Shown piece after piece: positions 26,163 through 35,718 of a DNA stretch of 64,000 nt. The translations under genes and the position numbers were made by a program. The stretch covers positions 62,001 to 126,000 of the forward strand of contig JASJAN010000025.1 in the NCBI GenBank assembly GCA_030066985.1. The letters are read 5' to 3'. The first letter of the stretch is position 1. Each line of letters begins with the position of its first letter. Source of the stretch: Desulfobacterales bacterium (GTDB lineage Bacteria; Desulfobacterota; Desulfobacteria; Desulfobacterales; JAHEIW01). Below the pieces are notes generated by a model. That model worked only from the letters and a program-made list of their open reading frames with translations, made no database searches and had not been told where the DNA came from.

Positions 26163-28043
26163 CTAGAATTCCCGCAGGGATTCATGCACTCCTTTATGCA
26201 TTTCGTACCAATAACTTAGGGAAGCTTCTCTTCTGTCTTTTTGGAAGGCATCGAGCCATTTCAGCAGTTCCGGATCGGTATTGCCTTCGACATCCCGTTC
26301 GCGTTTCAGAAAGGTATGGACGTAGTCCACATTGCGTTCCGACTCCCAGAAAACCGAGGAGTTGCGGCTGCTGATCCGACCGGCGGTAATCTCGATGCTG
26401 GTGAGAAATTCCGCCTTCATGTCGACCAGGGCCCCGACTACATCGGGCAACATTTCTTCGGCCCAACCGCGGTGGAAACGGCAAAACCCGAGATTGTCCA
26501 GAACCAGCTCCTTGGTCATTCTCTCGGCATTCTTGCGCCCTAGCTCCCGGGGAGGAATGAATTCGTTCCCGTAGTACATGTAGTATTTTCCCATGATTGT
26601 CATGGGGGAGAGGACTCCGGGAGTCCAGTATTGATTGGGGACCATCCAACCTTTACGGGCATAGGCCGTGTAAAGGAAGCCGTCCAGCACTTTCTGGCCA
26701 TGGGTTCGGGCCAGACGGCGGGCCAGTTTTCTGGCTCCCTGACTGAGATCCAGTAAGCCGCGTTGGTCAATGATTGCATCCAGAAGCCCGATCCCGATCT
26801 CGGCATTGTGCAGGGAGGCCCCGACAACATCAAAGTCCTTGGCTCTGAAGATGGGGACCCCCTTTACCCCCAGCTCTTGGGGCTTGAGGTATTCCTTATC
26901 CAGACATTCCATCAGCCAAGCGATTATTCCGCCGCTGGAAATGCCGTCAAACCCCAGCATATCGGCGTGATGGTTGAGCTGTTCAGCGGCCCGTTGATCA
27001 AAGATCCCGGAAAGGGGGCCCATGGTTTGATAGGGCTCGTAGTCCTTCTTGAATTCGCCTTTCATCTTCTTACATACAGCGACGCAGGGCTCGCCGCAAT
27101 GCTTCTGCTGTTTGGTAGCGATGGTTTCTTCGTTGAACTGCTTTAGATAATGGTCGAGGACAAAGTTCTTATGGATGGCCAGGCGTTCGGCTTCATCCAT
27201 GTAGATGCTTTGGTAATTGAATGAGAGCATTCGGCCGGCGAGTTTCGCATAATTCACCCCGAAAGTACCACCGGTATTGAACTTCTTGTCATAGCGGTAT
27301 TTGGTGGTTGCATCCAGGTCCTTGGCGGCCATTTTCTGATCATATTTGTCGATGAACCACTGGTCGGCAACTTTCCGGTCCCGGAAGTCTTCGTCGATGT
27401 GGGTCCCACCGTAGATGATGGCGGCGATGCCGTGCTCCTGGAAGAGCTTGGAGCCAAACCCGCCGCGACCAGCCCAAGTATCGATAAAGGTCAGCTTCCC
27501 TCTCCGGATGGGCACGGAAGCGACGGCCCCGAAGTCGGTTGCCCGGGAGGCTGGGCCGACGGATAGGATGCGGGGGTCTGTTAGGTAGTCTTCCCCAAAT
27601 CGTTTGTAGGTGTAGTCCATCAAATTGTAGATGCCGCGGCGGCCTTCGCTCCAGATTTTCTCGATGTCTACCGGGACGATTTGGAGCTGGATTTCTTCGC
27701 CATGTACCCGGTTCAGATAGAGAATAGAAGGGGTAGGCGCTTTGCGGACAATGGAGAGGGTATTGATCCCGAGATTATTAAAAACCAGCGCTGCCCCGCC
27801 CATGGAGGAAATGTAAAAACCACCCCAGCAGGGTGAAAAACCGGTGAAGAACAAGCGGTTGGAGCCGGGAAAGATCGAACCCGCAAATGGGCCGGCTCCG
27901 ATATTCATGCTCTGGAATTTTCCGGCCAAGTGCAGGCCAAGGTCCACCGCGCCGAAAAAATCTCCCAGCGGATAACGGTCAATACGGTAGAAGCCGGAAA
28001 CGGCATCGACAAACAGGACTTTCTGGTTAATCGTTGTAGACAT
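26163..28043 (-). CDS. Tungsten-dependent aldehyde:ferredoxin oxidoreductase family protein
   Basis: A 626-residue AOR-family enzyme, expected to hold a tungsto-bispyranopterin and one [4Fe-4S] cluster and to couple aldehyde/acid conversion to ferredoxin. The N-terminal domain contains GAGPFAGSIFPGSNRLFF and SSMGGAALVFNNLG, more like the glyceraldehyde-3-phosphate oxidoreductase branch than classic AOR; this subfamily placement is inference. The cluster motif is C-x3-C-x3-C (HCGEPCVAVC), one residue longer than the usual C-x2-C-x3-C, with a later Cys in DNLGFCRFH. GGAG lies upstream of the ATG. It has no adjacent ferredoxin or molybdopterin-sulfur carrier gene. Confidence 0.88.
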   Translation of the reverse strand: MSTTINQKVLFVDAVSGFYRIDRYPLGDFFGAVDLGLHLAGKFQSMNIGAGPFAGSIFPGSNRLFFTGFSPCWGGFYISSMGGAALVFNNLGINTLSIVRKAPTPSILYLNRVHGEEIQLQIVPVDIEKIWSEGRRGIYNLMDYTYKRFGEDYLTDPRILSVGPASRATDFGAVASVPIRRGKLTFIDTWAGRGGFGSKLFQEHGIAAIIYGGTHIDEDFRDRKVADQWFIDKYDQKMAAKDLDATTKYRYDKKFNTGGTFGVNYAKLAGRMLSFNYQSIYMDEAERLAIHKNFVLDHYLKQFNEETIATKQQKHCGEPCVAVCKKMKGEFKKDYEPYQTMGPLSGIFDQRAAEQLNHHADMLGFDGISSGGIIAWLMECLDKEYLKPQELGVKGVPIFRAKDFDVVGASLHNAEIGIGLLDAIIDQRGLLDLSQGARKLARRLARTHGQKVLDGFLYTAYARKGWMVPNQYWTPGVLSPMTIMGKYYMYYGNEFIPPRELGRKNAERMTKELVLDNLGFCRFHRGWAEEMLPDVVGALVDMKAEFLTSIEITAGRISSRNSSVFWESERNVDYVHTFLKRERDVEGNTDPELLKWLDAFQKDRREASLSYWYEMHKGVHESLREF

Positions 28044-28529
28044 ATACGGATCTCCTCATTCTTCTATTTCCGGGGCAATAGAACCTCAAGCACGGAAAAC
28101 GAAAAGTAGCGTGAGCCGGCCCTCGTCAATCCACCGAGCGCTCTCCTGCAGGCCCTCGCGCGGTCAGCCAAACGGGAACTGAACTCGATACTCACGGGCT
28201 TGTCTTCCTCTCTTCAGCCAACATTAGATATTAACTAGCCGGCTAAATAACATACCAAAAAGGGCGCAATAACAGCACCGAGATTAAAGCGATACCTCAG
28301 ATCTCTTCACGGTATCACATAAGCATCCAAACTGCATGTATATTGGGAATATCAAAAGAATGGCATAAGTTGCGATATCCTCTAAATTCTACCCTTCTAA
28401 AAACCTACCATTTCTATCAAACTCAAGTTCACACACTTCCAAATTCTTTGGATATGATGTACATAGCACGAATCTCACAATGAGTTAAATCATATCCGAA
28501 TCTTCATCATCAACCGCAGGAGATCCATA
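28044..28529. other. Spacer between divergent AOR-family and yjbQ genes
   Basis: A 486-base gap. The part next to the AOR-family gene (28080-28200) is GC-rich, the part next to yjbQ (28210-28500) AT-rich. It must contain the promoters of both genes. I see no gene, tRNA or convincing operator here. Confidence 0.5.
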
Positions 28530-28946
28530 ATGAAAACTTTTCGCAAAGAGCTCTGGTTCGAGGTGCCCACCCGGCGGGCGTTTATCAACATCACCCCGCA
28601 GGTCGAGGCCTGCCTGCAGGAAAGCGGCATCACAGAGGGCCTGGTGCTGGTCAACGCCATGCACATTACCGCTTCGGTTTTTATCAACGACGATGAATCC
28701 GGGCTGCACCATGATTATGAGGTCTGGCTGGAAAAAATCGCACCGCATGAGCCGGTATCGCAATACCGCCACAATGTCGGCGAAGACAATGCCGATGCTC
28801 ACATGAAACGCCAGGTCATGGGACGGGAGGTGGTGGTGGCTGTTACCGACGGCCGGCTTGACTTTGGCACCTGGGAGCGCATTTTTTACGGTGAGTTTGA
28901 CGGCCGGCGGCGCAAACGGGCGCTGGTTAAAATTATTGGGGAATAG
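28530..28946 (+). CDS. yjbQ: YjbQ / UPF0047 family protein
   Basis: A 138-residue protein of the YjbQ family, annotated in several genomes as a secondary thiamine-phosphate synthase because E. coli YjbQ has weak activity of that kind; the physiological role is open. Typical features are [22 protein letters not shown], the conserved [13 protein letters not shown] and [26 protein letters not shown], with conserved His residues likely at the active site. AGGAGA lies upstream of the ATG. It is monocistronic as far as can be seen. Confidence 0.93.
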   Translation: MKTFRKELWFEVPTRRAFINITPQVEACLQESGITEGLVLVNAMHITASVFINDDESGLHHDYEVWLEKIAPHEPVSQYRHNVGEDNADAHMKRQVMGREVVVAVTDGRLDFGTWERIFYGEFDGRRRKRALVKIIGE

Positions 28947-28952
28947 GTTTAG

Positions 28953-29062
28953 ATTGAGCCCGTTTTCCGCTGTCCCGTTAGCCGGTCAAAAAAATAAAAT
29001 CAGATAATTTCCCTTGTCTAACAGGCTCAATCCGCCGCAGGCGGACTCAACTGGCCAACCTG
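28953..29062. repeat. Inverted repeat element with TCCGCC/GGCGGA core
   Basis: TTGAGCCCGTT (28954-28964) pairs with AACAGGCTCAA (29020-29030), one mismatch, and a core palindrome TCCGCCGCAGGCGGA (29031-29045) follows, then ACTCAACTGGCCAACC. The words TTGAGCC and GGCGGACTCAAC recur at 42950 and 54491, in inverted orientation here. It fills most of the yjbQ-qor gap. Confidence 0.7.
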
Positions 29063-29196
29063 AAAGGTGAATTACCTGTTTTAGGATCGTTTGTGGTTTG
29101 AATACGGTCTGTTTAAGATTTAATATGTATTGTTAATCGCTTAATATATTTCACCCGCAAGAATCCATTTTAAAAATGAGGGAAGGAGAAACAGTC

Positions 29197-30174
29197 ATGC
29201 CTAATGCCATCAGAATTTATGAAACCGGGGGGCCGGAGGTGCTGCGCTGGGAAGCCGATGATCCCGGCTCACCGTCAGCAGGAGAGGCTTTGGTGCGGCA
29301 TGAGGCCGTGGGATTGAATTTTATCGATGTCTATCATCGCACCGGCATATATCCGCTGCCCGAGCTTCCGGCGGTTCCGGGAATGGAGGGCGCGGGAATC
29401 GTGGAGGCCATCGGCGAAGGTGTGACCGAAATTGCCGTCGGAGATCGCGTGGCCTATGCCGGCCTGCCGCCGGGCGCCTATTCCGAAGTGCGACGCATGC
29501 CGGCTGATCGGCTGGTTCAGCTGCCGGATGCCATAACCTGCGAACAGGGTGCGGCCATGATGCTGCAAGGCATGACTGCCCGTTACCTGCTGCGGGGCTG
29601 CTATGACGTCAAGGCCAGCACCACCCTGTTAATTCATGCGGCCGCCGGCGGGGTTGGATTAATTGTATGTCAATGGGCCCGTCATCTGGGGGCCACGGTC
29701 ATCGGCACTGTCGGATCACAGGAAAAGGCCGAACTGGCCGGTGCCCATGGCTGCCAGCATCCGATTCTGTATAATCAGGAGGATTTTGCCGAACGCACCC
29801 GCGAGATCACCGCGGGCAAAGGGGTGGATGTGGTTTACGATTCAGTGGGCCAGGCCACCTTCATGAAGTCGCTGGATTGCCTGCGGCCCTTGGGCATGAT
29901 GGTCAGCTTCGGCCAGGCCTCGGGGCTGGTGCCGCCGTTTGATCCCGGTTTGTTATCGGCTAAAGGGTCGTTATTTTTAACCCGTCCTACCCTGATGGCC
30001 TATACGGCCGAGCGTGAGGCCCTATTGGAACATGCACGTGACCTGTTTGACGTTATCGAAAACGGTGCGGTCAAAGTTGAGGTTCGACAGACCTATCCGT
30101 TGGCGGAGGCCGACCGGGCCCATCAGGATCTGGAAGCCCGTAAAACCACGGGCTCGACGGTTTTATTGCCTTAA
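29197..30174 (+). CDS. NADPH:quinone oxidoreductase, zinc-free MDR family (QOR)
   Basis: A 325-residue medium-chain dehydrogenase/reductase. The N-terminal GroES-like domain contains NFIDVYHRTGIYPLP and PGMEGAGIVEAIGEGV, and the Rossmann domain has LLIHAAAGGVGLIVCQWA near 142-160, the AAGGVG motif for NADPH. The catalytic zinc ligands of alcohol dehydrogenases are absent, as in quinone oxidoreductases. AAGGAG lies eight bases before the ATG at 29197; an ATG seven codons earlier precedes that ribosome site and is rejected. It is encoded 235 bases upstream of the HdrCB-like selenoprotein gene; a shared role is not shown. Confidence 0.93.
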   Translation: MPNAIRIYETGGPEVLRWEADDPGSPSAGEALVRHEAVGLNFIDVYHRTGIYPLPELPAVPGMEGAGIVEAIGEGVTEIAVGDRVAYAGLPPGAYSEVRRMPADRLVQLPDAITCEQGAAMMLQGMTARYLLRGCYDVKASTTLLIHAAAGGVGLIVCQWARHLGATVIGTVGSQEKAELAGAHGCQHPILYNQEDFAERTREITAGKGVDVVYDSVGQATFMKSLDCLRPLGMMVSFGQASGLVPPFDPGLLSAKGSLFLTRPTLMAYTAEREALLEHARDLFDVIENGAVKVEVRQTYPLAEADRAHQDLEARKTTGSTVLLP

Positions 30175-30409
30175 GATATTAAAATATTTGGATTTATTTG
30201 AACGCCGGGAAGATTTCTTAATTCAGTTACAGCATGAAAAGATTGGGCAAAAAAAATCCCAGACGCATCAAATAACTAAATCAGATTCAGTGGTCCTGAA
30301 CCCTTGACAGATAGGCTATTTTTTGAAATAAAAGGCGCTTGCACTTGAAATTTTGCAACCCAAATTGCACTGTATCAGATCTCAAATAATGCATGGAGGA
30401 TTTTAAAGC

Positions 30410-31732
30410 ATGGCTGAAGAGGCAATCAAGCTTGGTGGAAAGAAAAAAAGCAAGTTCATCGACCAGGTGAAAGAGCTTCTGCCCGAAGGCGGAAATCTCA
30501 ACCTGTGTTTGACTTGCGGCGCCTGCTCTTCCGGATGCCCGGCCACGGGCATTGAAGACATGGATCCGCGTAAATTTCTGCGGATGGCAGCCCTGGGGAT
30601 GGACGAAGAAATTTTAAGTTCCGAATGGGCCTGGTGCTGCACATTGTGCATGCGCTGCATCTATGTATGCCCCATGAAAATCGACATCCCGCAACTGGTG
30701 TTCAACGTCCGAAAGAGCAGGCCCAGAGAAGATCGGCCCAAAGGCATTCTGGGTTCCTGCGATATGGCATTGCGCAACGACACTTGCAGCGCCATGGGAG
30801 CCGGCGAAGAAGATTTTCAATTCGTGGTCGAAGATGTGCTCGAAGAGGTCCAGCAAACCCAGGAAGGCTTTGAAGATCTGAAGGCACCGGTCAACAAAAA
30901 AGGGGCCAAATATTTTTTAAACCAGAATTCCCGCGAGCCGGTCACCGAGCCCGATGAAATGGTGCCCCTGTGGAAAATCATGCACATTGCCGGTGCGGAT
31001 TGGACTTACGGCACCAAGGGCTGGGCTGCTGAAAACTACTGCATGTTTATGGCCGACCTGGAAAACTGGGAAAAAATCGTCAGGACCAAGGCCAAAGCCG
31101 TCGATGATCTGGGCTGCAAGTACTGGCTCAATACCGAGTGAGGGCACGAACTGTTCGCAGTCCGGGTCGGACTGCAAAAATTCAACATCGAGCACAAGTT
31201 TGAAATCGAAAGCATCATTAGGTTGTACGCCCGCTGGATCCGCGATGGCAGGCTGAAGGTCAACTCCGAATGGAACAAAGAGCGCCAGATCAAATTTACC
31301 TGCCAGGACCCCTGCCAGCTGGTTCGCAAAACCCTTGGCGATCCGATAGCCGAAGATATGCGCTATGTGGTCAAGGCCGTGGTGGGCGAGGAAAATTTTG
31401 TCGATATGACCCCCAACCGCTCCAATAACTATTGCTGCGGTGGTGGCGGCGGCTTTCTGCAGAGCGGTCTGCCCGATCAGCGCCGGGCCTTTGGCAAACT
31501 GAAATTCGATCAGATCATGGCCACCGGCGCAACTTACTGTATTACCCCGTGCCACAACTGCCATGCCCAGATTCATGATATCAGCGAGCATTTTGAGGGC
31601 GGCTATCATTCGGTGCACCTGTGGACCCTGATCTGCCTGTCCATGGGTATTCTGGGGGAAAATGAGCGCGAATATCTGGGACCGGATCTGGCGGATGTGG
31701 ATGTGCTGCCGTCCAAGGAGCTGGAGGAATAA
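30410..31732 (+). CDS. HdrC/HdrB-like iron-sulfur selenoprotein with in-frame UGA (Sec244)
   Basis: Read through the TGA at 31139-31141, this is one 440-residue protein. The HdrC-like part holds two [4Fe-4S] motifs, C33-x2-C36-x2-C39-x3-C43 and C77-x2-C80-x2-C83-x3-C87. The C-terminal CCG-type part has C298-x3-C302, C342-C343-GGGGG and C377-x3-C381-x2-C384. The UGA falls in NTE-U-GHE, where relatives have TECGH, so selenocysteine replaces a conserved Cys of the CCG cluster site. A perfect hairpin with a GGTC-containing loop follows 15 bases later. Two separate genes are unlikely: the downstream half has no start context and stays in frame. Such proteins move electrons between thiols/disulfides and iron-sulfur carriers; the partner is unknown, with no hdrA or qmo gene nearby. 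The ATG is preceded by ATGGAGG. Confidence 0.9.
31142..31175 (+). promoter_or_regulatory. SECIS-like element of the HdrCB-like selenoprotein
   Basis: Directly after the UGA, GCAGTCC (31157-31163) and GGACTGC (31169-31175) form a perfect 7-bp stem with loop GGGTC. Bacterial SECIS hairpins sit within the coding region just 3' of the UGA and show a GG(U/C) type apical loop recognised by SelB; loop sequence and distance (22 bases from UGA to loop) both fit. Confidence 0.85.
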
Positions 31733-31766
31733 GCGCAGCAGCTATTCTAATTTCAAAACAAACAAA

Positions 31767-31797
31767 AACCCGGCCTATCAAAGGCCGGGTTTTTTTA
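31767..31797 (+). terminator. Rho-independent terminator of the HdrCB-like selenoprotein gene
   Basis: AACCCGGCCT (31767-31776) and AGGCCGGGTT (31782-31791) form a 10-bp stem around ATCAA, followed by a run of T. It lies 34 bases after the stop codon. Confidence 0.92.
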
Positions 31798-31816
31798 TGT
31801 TATAACCTAGTTGGCG

Positions 31817-31892
31817 AAAGCTATCTCAAAAATAGTAGATCACGCTCAAGGGTCCGCCTCAGGCGGATTAGGTGCATTTTTGAGATGGCTTT
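31817..31892. repeat. 76-bp palindromic element between the two selenoprotein genes
   Basis: AAAGCTATCTCAAAAAT (31817-31833) and ATTTTTGAGATGGCTTT (31876-31892) are reverse complements with one G:T-type mismatch. A core palindrome TCCGCCTCAGGCGGA (31853-31867) sits inside. The design, outer arms around a TCCGCC core, matches the element at 59252-59352. It lies between convergent genes, eight bases from the fdhA stop. Confidence 0.75.
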
Positions 31893-31899
31893 AAGGCAG

Positions 31900-34668
31900 C
31901 TATGCGGCTTTGGAGACCTTAACCGCACACACCTTAAATTCCGGGATACCCGAAATCGGATCCAGTGCCCCGTTGGTCAACCGGTTGGCAGCTGCGGTAG
32001 CGAAATGAAAAGGAATGAAAACGGTCCCGTCAACAGCCTTGCGCGATATTTTAATGCGCGCCTGGATGGTGCCCCGACGAGAGGCTATGTTGACCAGGGT
32101 GCCGTCTTCGAATTCGAATTTGCGCGCATCCTGTGATGAAATTTCCACAAAGGCCTCCGGCGCAATCTGATTCAACCCTCCGGTTCGCATGGACATCGTG
32201 CCGGTATGGTACTGGTAGAGCAGCCGGCCGGTGGTCAGATACAAGGGGTATTCCGCATCGGTCTTTTCGGCCGGCTCGATGAAATCAATGGCATGGAAAA
32301 GACCCTTGCCGCGCGTAAATTGCGCACCGTGCAAGATGGGGGTGCCGGGGTGTTCGGCTGTCGGGCAGGGCCAGTGCAGCCCCTCATGCTCGATGCGCTC
32401 ATAGCTGATGCCGGTATAAGACGGCGTCACCTTTGATATTTCTTCCATAATCTGCTGGCTGCTGTCATAATCCATGGTAAATCCCATCCGCTTGGAAATT
32501 TCACACAGAATTTTCCAATCGTCCCAGGCCTCTCCGGGTGGGTCAACGGCTTTGCGCACCCGCTGGACGCGACGCTCGCTATTGGCAAAGGTGCCGTCTT
32601 TTTCGGCATAACAGGCAGTCGGCAAAACGACATCGGCCAGCTGGGCGGTTTCGGTCAGAAAGATGTCCTGCACCACCAGAAGCTCGAGATTATCCAAACA
32701 TTTTTCAGCATGGTTGACATCCGCATCGGAAACCACCGGATTTTCACCGATGACATACAGGGCTTTAAAGGTGCCGTCATGGGCGGCCGGCATCATGTGG
32801 GTGACCTTCATGCCGGGCTGGTCGGGCAGCGTGTCAACCCCCCAGGCCTCAGCCATGCGCTGGCGCGCTGCCTCATCAATGACTTTCTGGTAACCGGAAT
32901 ACACATCCGGCAGCCCGCCCATGTCACAGGCGCCCTGCACATTGTTTTGGCCGCGCAGTGGATTGACCCCGCCGCCGGCGATGCCCATATTGCCGCACAG
33001 CATGGCCAGATTGGCCAAAGATTTGACATTATCGGTCCCGGTGGTGTGCTGGGTGATACCCATACAGTATAAGATGCAGCCGCGCTCGGCGTTGGCAAAC
33101 AGCCGGGCAGCCTCGATAATATCCTTCGCCGGGATACCGGTGATTTGCTCCACCATATCCGGGGTAAATTTTTCAACCATTTGCTGCATTTCATCAAAAC
33201 CCTCGGTGCGGTTTTCGATGAATTGCTTATCGTGCAGCCCTTCCTTGATGATCACATGCATCAAACCGTTGATCCAGGCCACATCGGTTCCCAAATTCTG
33301 GCGCAGCCATTTGTCCGCATATCGCGTGATGCGGATGCGCCGCGGATCGACAACGATGAGTTTGGTCCCTTTTTGGGTGACGGCCCGCTTAACCCCGCTG
33401 GAGATCACCGGATGGTTTTCAGTGGTATTGGATCCGGTGATTAAAATGACATCCGCCTCTTCAATATCGGCGATGGTGTTGGTCATTGCCCCGCTTCCGA
33501 AAGCTGCGGCCAGACCGGCCACGGTGGAAGAATGTCAGAGCCGGGCGCAGTGGTCCACATTGTTGGTTTGTACCACTGCGCGGGCAAATTTTTGGGCGAT
33601 ATAATTTTCTTCATTGGTAATGCGTGCCGATGTTAAAAACCCGATGGTATCAGCGCCATGCTCGGCTTTGATCTTGCTCAGCTTATCGGCCACAAGATCC
33701 AGGGCCTCATCCCAGGAAGCTTCACGCAAGGCCCCGTTTTCTTTAATCAAAGGGGTTTTGAGACGATCGGGTGAATGGATAAAGTCAAACCCGAAACGCC
33801 CTTTGACGCAAAGACTGCCAAAATTGGGCTTGGCTTCCTCCACCCCGCTGATCTTGACCACCCGGTTGTCCTTGACATGCAGATTGAGCTGACAGCCTAC
33901 CCCGCAATAGCTACAGGTGGTGCGCACCTTTTGGGTTTCCCAGGGGCGGGCCTCGTAGCGTGAATCTTTTTCAACCAGGGCGCCTACCGGGCACGCCTGG
34001 ACACACTCACCACAAAAGACGCAATCCGAGTTGATGTACGGTCGATCGCCGGCCGCAATAATTTTACTGGCAGCGCCGCGGTAGCCAAAATGTATGGCCT
34101 GGTTTACCTGTACTTCGTTGCAGGCCTGAACGCAGCGTCCGCACTGAATGCAGCGCGAAAAATCGCGCAAGATGAACGGATTGGCCGTTTCCATTGGATA
34201 GGCCGTTTCGTTGGGCTCAAACTGCTCACCGGTAACCTGATAGCGAAAAGCCAGGTCCTGCAGGCGGCAGTCCCCCCAGACCGGGCACAGTTCCGTATCT
34301 TCTTCAGCTTTGATGACATTCAATTGAAATTCGGTCCAGTTGTTGGCGGTGCTGCCGCTAACGGCACAATTGTGGTTGCCGGAAGACAGCAGCAGCTGCA
34401 GGACCATCCGACGCGCTTCGATGACCTTGGGTGTTTCGGTCTGGACTTCCATATTGGGGGCCACCGGCGCGGCGCAGGCCGCTACAAGGCTGCGCGCCCC
34501 TTTTACCTCAACCACGCACATGCGACAGGCACCTGTGGGGGTCGCTCCTTTCAGATGACAAAGCGTCGGGATATCAATACTGTGTCGATGGGCCACATCC
34601 AGAATGGTATCGTCGGGTTCAAACGGTAATTCGTTGCCATTGATGAGAACGCTGTTTTCGGAAGGCAT
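31900..34668 (-). CDS. fdhA: Formate dehydrogenase catalytic subunit, selenoprotein (Sec378)
   Basis: A 922-residue molybdenum/tungsten formate dehydrogenase, read through TGA at 33535-33537. It carries a [2Fe-2S] domain (C37, C48, C51, C65), a His-Cys cluster (H99, C101, C128/C134 region), two ferredoxin motifs (C173-x2-C176-x2-C179-x3-C183 and C216-x2-C219-x2-C222-x3-C226), the pterin-domain cluster (C252, C255, C259, C287) and the catalytic domain with a C-terminal dinucleotide-binding part. The UGA lies in DHCARL-U-HSSTVAGL, exactly the active-site Sec of FdhF/FdhA. AAAGGAG precedes the ATG. The architecture is that of NAD(P)- or ferredoxin-linked soluble enzymes, yet no fdhB, hydrogenase or Nuo-like partner is adjacent. 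No second UGA is needed. Confidence 0.95.
33503..33534 (-). promoter_or_regulatory. SECIS-like element of fdhA
   Basis: On the minus strand, after the UGA, GGCC (33520-33517) and GGCC (33511-33508) can pair across a GGTCT loop (33516-33512). The loop sequence GGTCTG and its position match those of the E. coli fdhF SECIS, where GGTCTG also forms the apical loop. The lower stem is less regular than in the HdrCB-like gene. Confidence 0.7.
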
Positions 34669-34895
34669 CCGGTTTCACTCCTTTGATCGGTTTATATGGC
34701 AGGAAATACATCATTTCGGATGATCGAAAGGATCGGCATGAAGCAATCCCTCAATATCCATTCAAGCATTTTGTTGTAGCGAAATTCACAGATCTTGTCA
34801 ATCCGCATCGCTTTGCAAAATCGATTTTCGACACCGCTGACATGACAGGGGCAACTTGGGCCATCCGTCGCGGTTGGCCGGCTGCACCTTCGGTG

Positions 34896-35309
34896 TCATG
34901 GGTTGCCGGGCAATGGCGTTTTTTTTCGCATTTTCCACCTATCGTAAAAAAGGACGCCGCAAATGCTGCCGATTGTGTTGGCAACCACATCCATCATATC
35001 GGCATGCCGGAAGGGAACAAAATATTGATGAATTTCATCACTGATACCATAGAGGGTTGCTGAGAAAATACTTATCAATATCAGAAGGTTACGGCTATTT
35101 TTAAGCGGCAGGGTCTCATAGGCTCTATAGAACAGGATCGCCAGCACGGCATAAGCCCCAAAATGCAGCAGTTTGTCTAAAAACCGTACCTCCGGCATAC
35201 GCTCAGGGCCGCGGAAGCTGGATTGAATGAATATGGCCACACAGGCGGCGATCAACGGCAGCCAGTAGAGGAGGAAAAGACGAACTTTTGATTGAAGCTT
35301 ATCAGCCAT
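34896..35309 (-). CDS. VanZ-like membrane protein
   Basis: A 137-residue protein with four hydrophobic helices and the VanZ-type signature (VRFLDKLLHFGAYAVLAILFYRA, then SDEIHQYFVPFRHADMMDVVANTIGSICG). VanZ confers low-level teicoplanin resistance in enterococci; most homologues have no known role. The frame extends to 35360, but that extension would begin in a repeat array and adds unlikely residues, so the ATG at 35309 is preferred, though it lacks a clear ribosome site. Confidence 0.82.
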   Translation of the reverse strand: MADKLQSKVRLFLLYWLPLIAACVAIFIQSSFRGPERMPEVRFLDKLLHFGAYAVLAILFYRAYETLPLKNSRNLLILISIFSATLYGISDEIHQYFVPFRHADMMDVVANTIGSICGVLFYDRWKMRKKTPLPGNP

Positions 35310-35345
35310 AGGGCAGAATTCTTGAGTTGAATCCAAAAAAGCCTC

Positions 35346-35432
35346 ACGCAAAGACGCCAAGTCGCAAAGTTTTTTTATATTTGATAAACAGGATATTTAG
35401 CGTCTTTGGACATTAGCGGCTTTGCGTGCAAA
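35346..35432. repeat. Facing 8-nt arrays (ACGCAAAG type)
   Basis: ACGCAAAG, ACGCCAAG and TCGCAAAG at 35346-35369 face CGTCTTTG, GACATTAG, CGGCTTTG and CGTGCAAA at 35401-35432. Both halves keep an 8-base register and are approximate reverse complements around a short AT-rich spacer. They lie upstream of the VanZ-like gene. Confidence 0.7.
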
Positions 35433-35718
35433 TTTAAAGATAGCTCAAAAACGGGTGGTTGGGCGGCGTTTACCGAAGTGCACCTCACATGGCGAATTTT
35501 TGGTGACATGCTTTTTGAGCTTCTTGCACCACAGGGATTGAAAGGTATGGCAACTGCCATCCAGGGCATCGAGTTTGGCACTATCGGCCCATTTGCAGCG
35601 CAAATCGCACCATTGAATTCTTGATGTTTTCACCCCGGCATTATGTTTTTCGTTATCGCCCATATAAGTTTTAACTGCCTTTTTCTATGGATTTGTTTTT
35701 ATGATTTCCTTTTTTATT

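Noticed and set aside
30175-30409. tRNA or small RNA gene between qor and the selenoprotein gene
   Set aside because: No cloverleaf or convincing hairpin with a terminator was seen.
31139-31223. Two separate genes, hdrC-like and hdrB-like
   Set aside because: Both halves are in one frame, the codons between are open, no ribosome site precedes the second half, and a SECIS-like hairpin follows the TGA.
33522-33537. Frameshift or nonsense mutation making fdhA a pseudogene
   Set aside because: The TGA is at the exact active-site Sec codon of formate dehydrogenases, frames on both sides match, and a GGTCT-loop hairpin follows.
34683-35063. Plus-strand frame of 126 codons opposite the VanZ-like gene
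   Set aside because: It overlaps the better-supported minus-strand membrane protein and has no ribosome site or domain.
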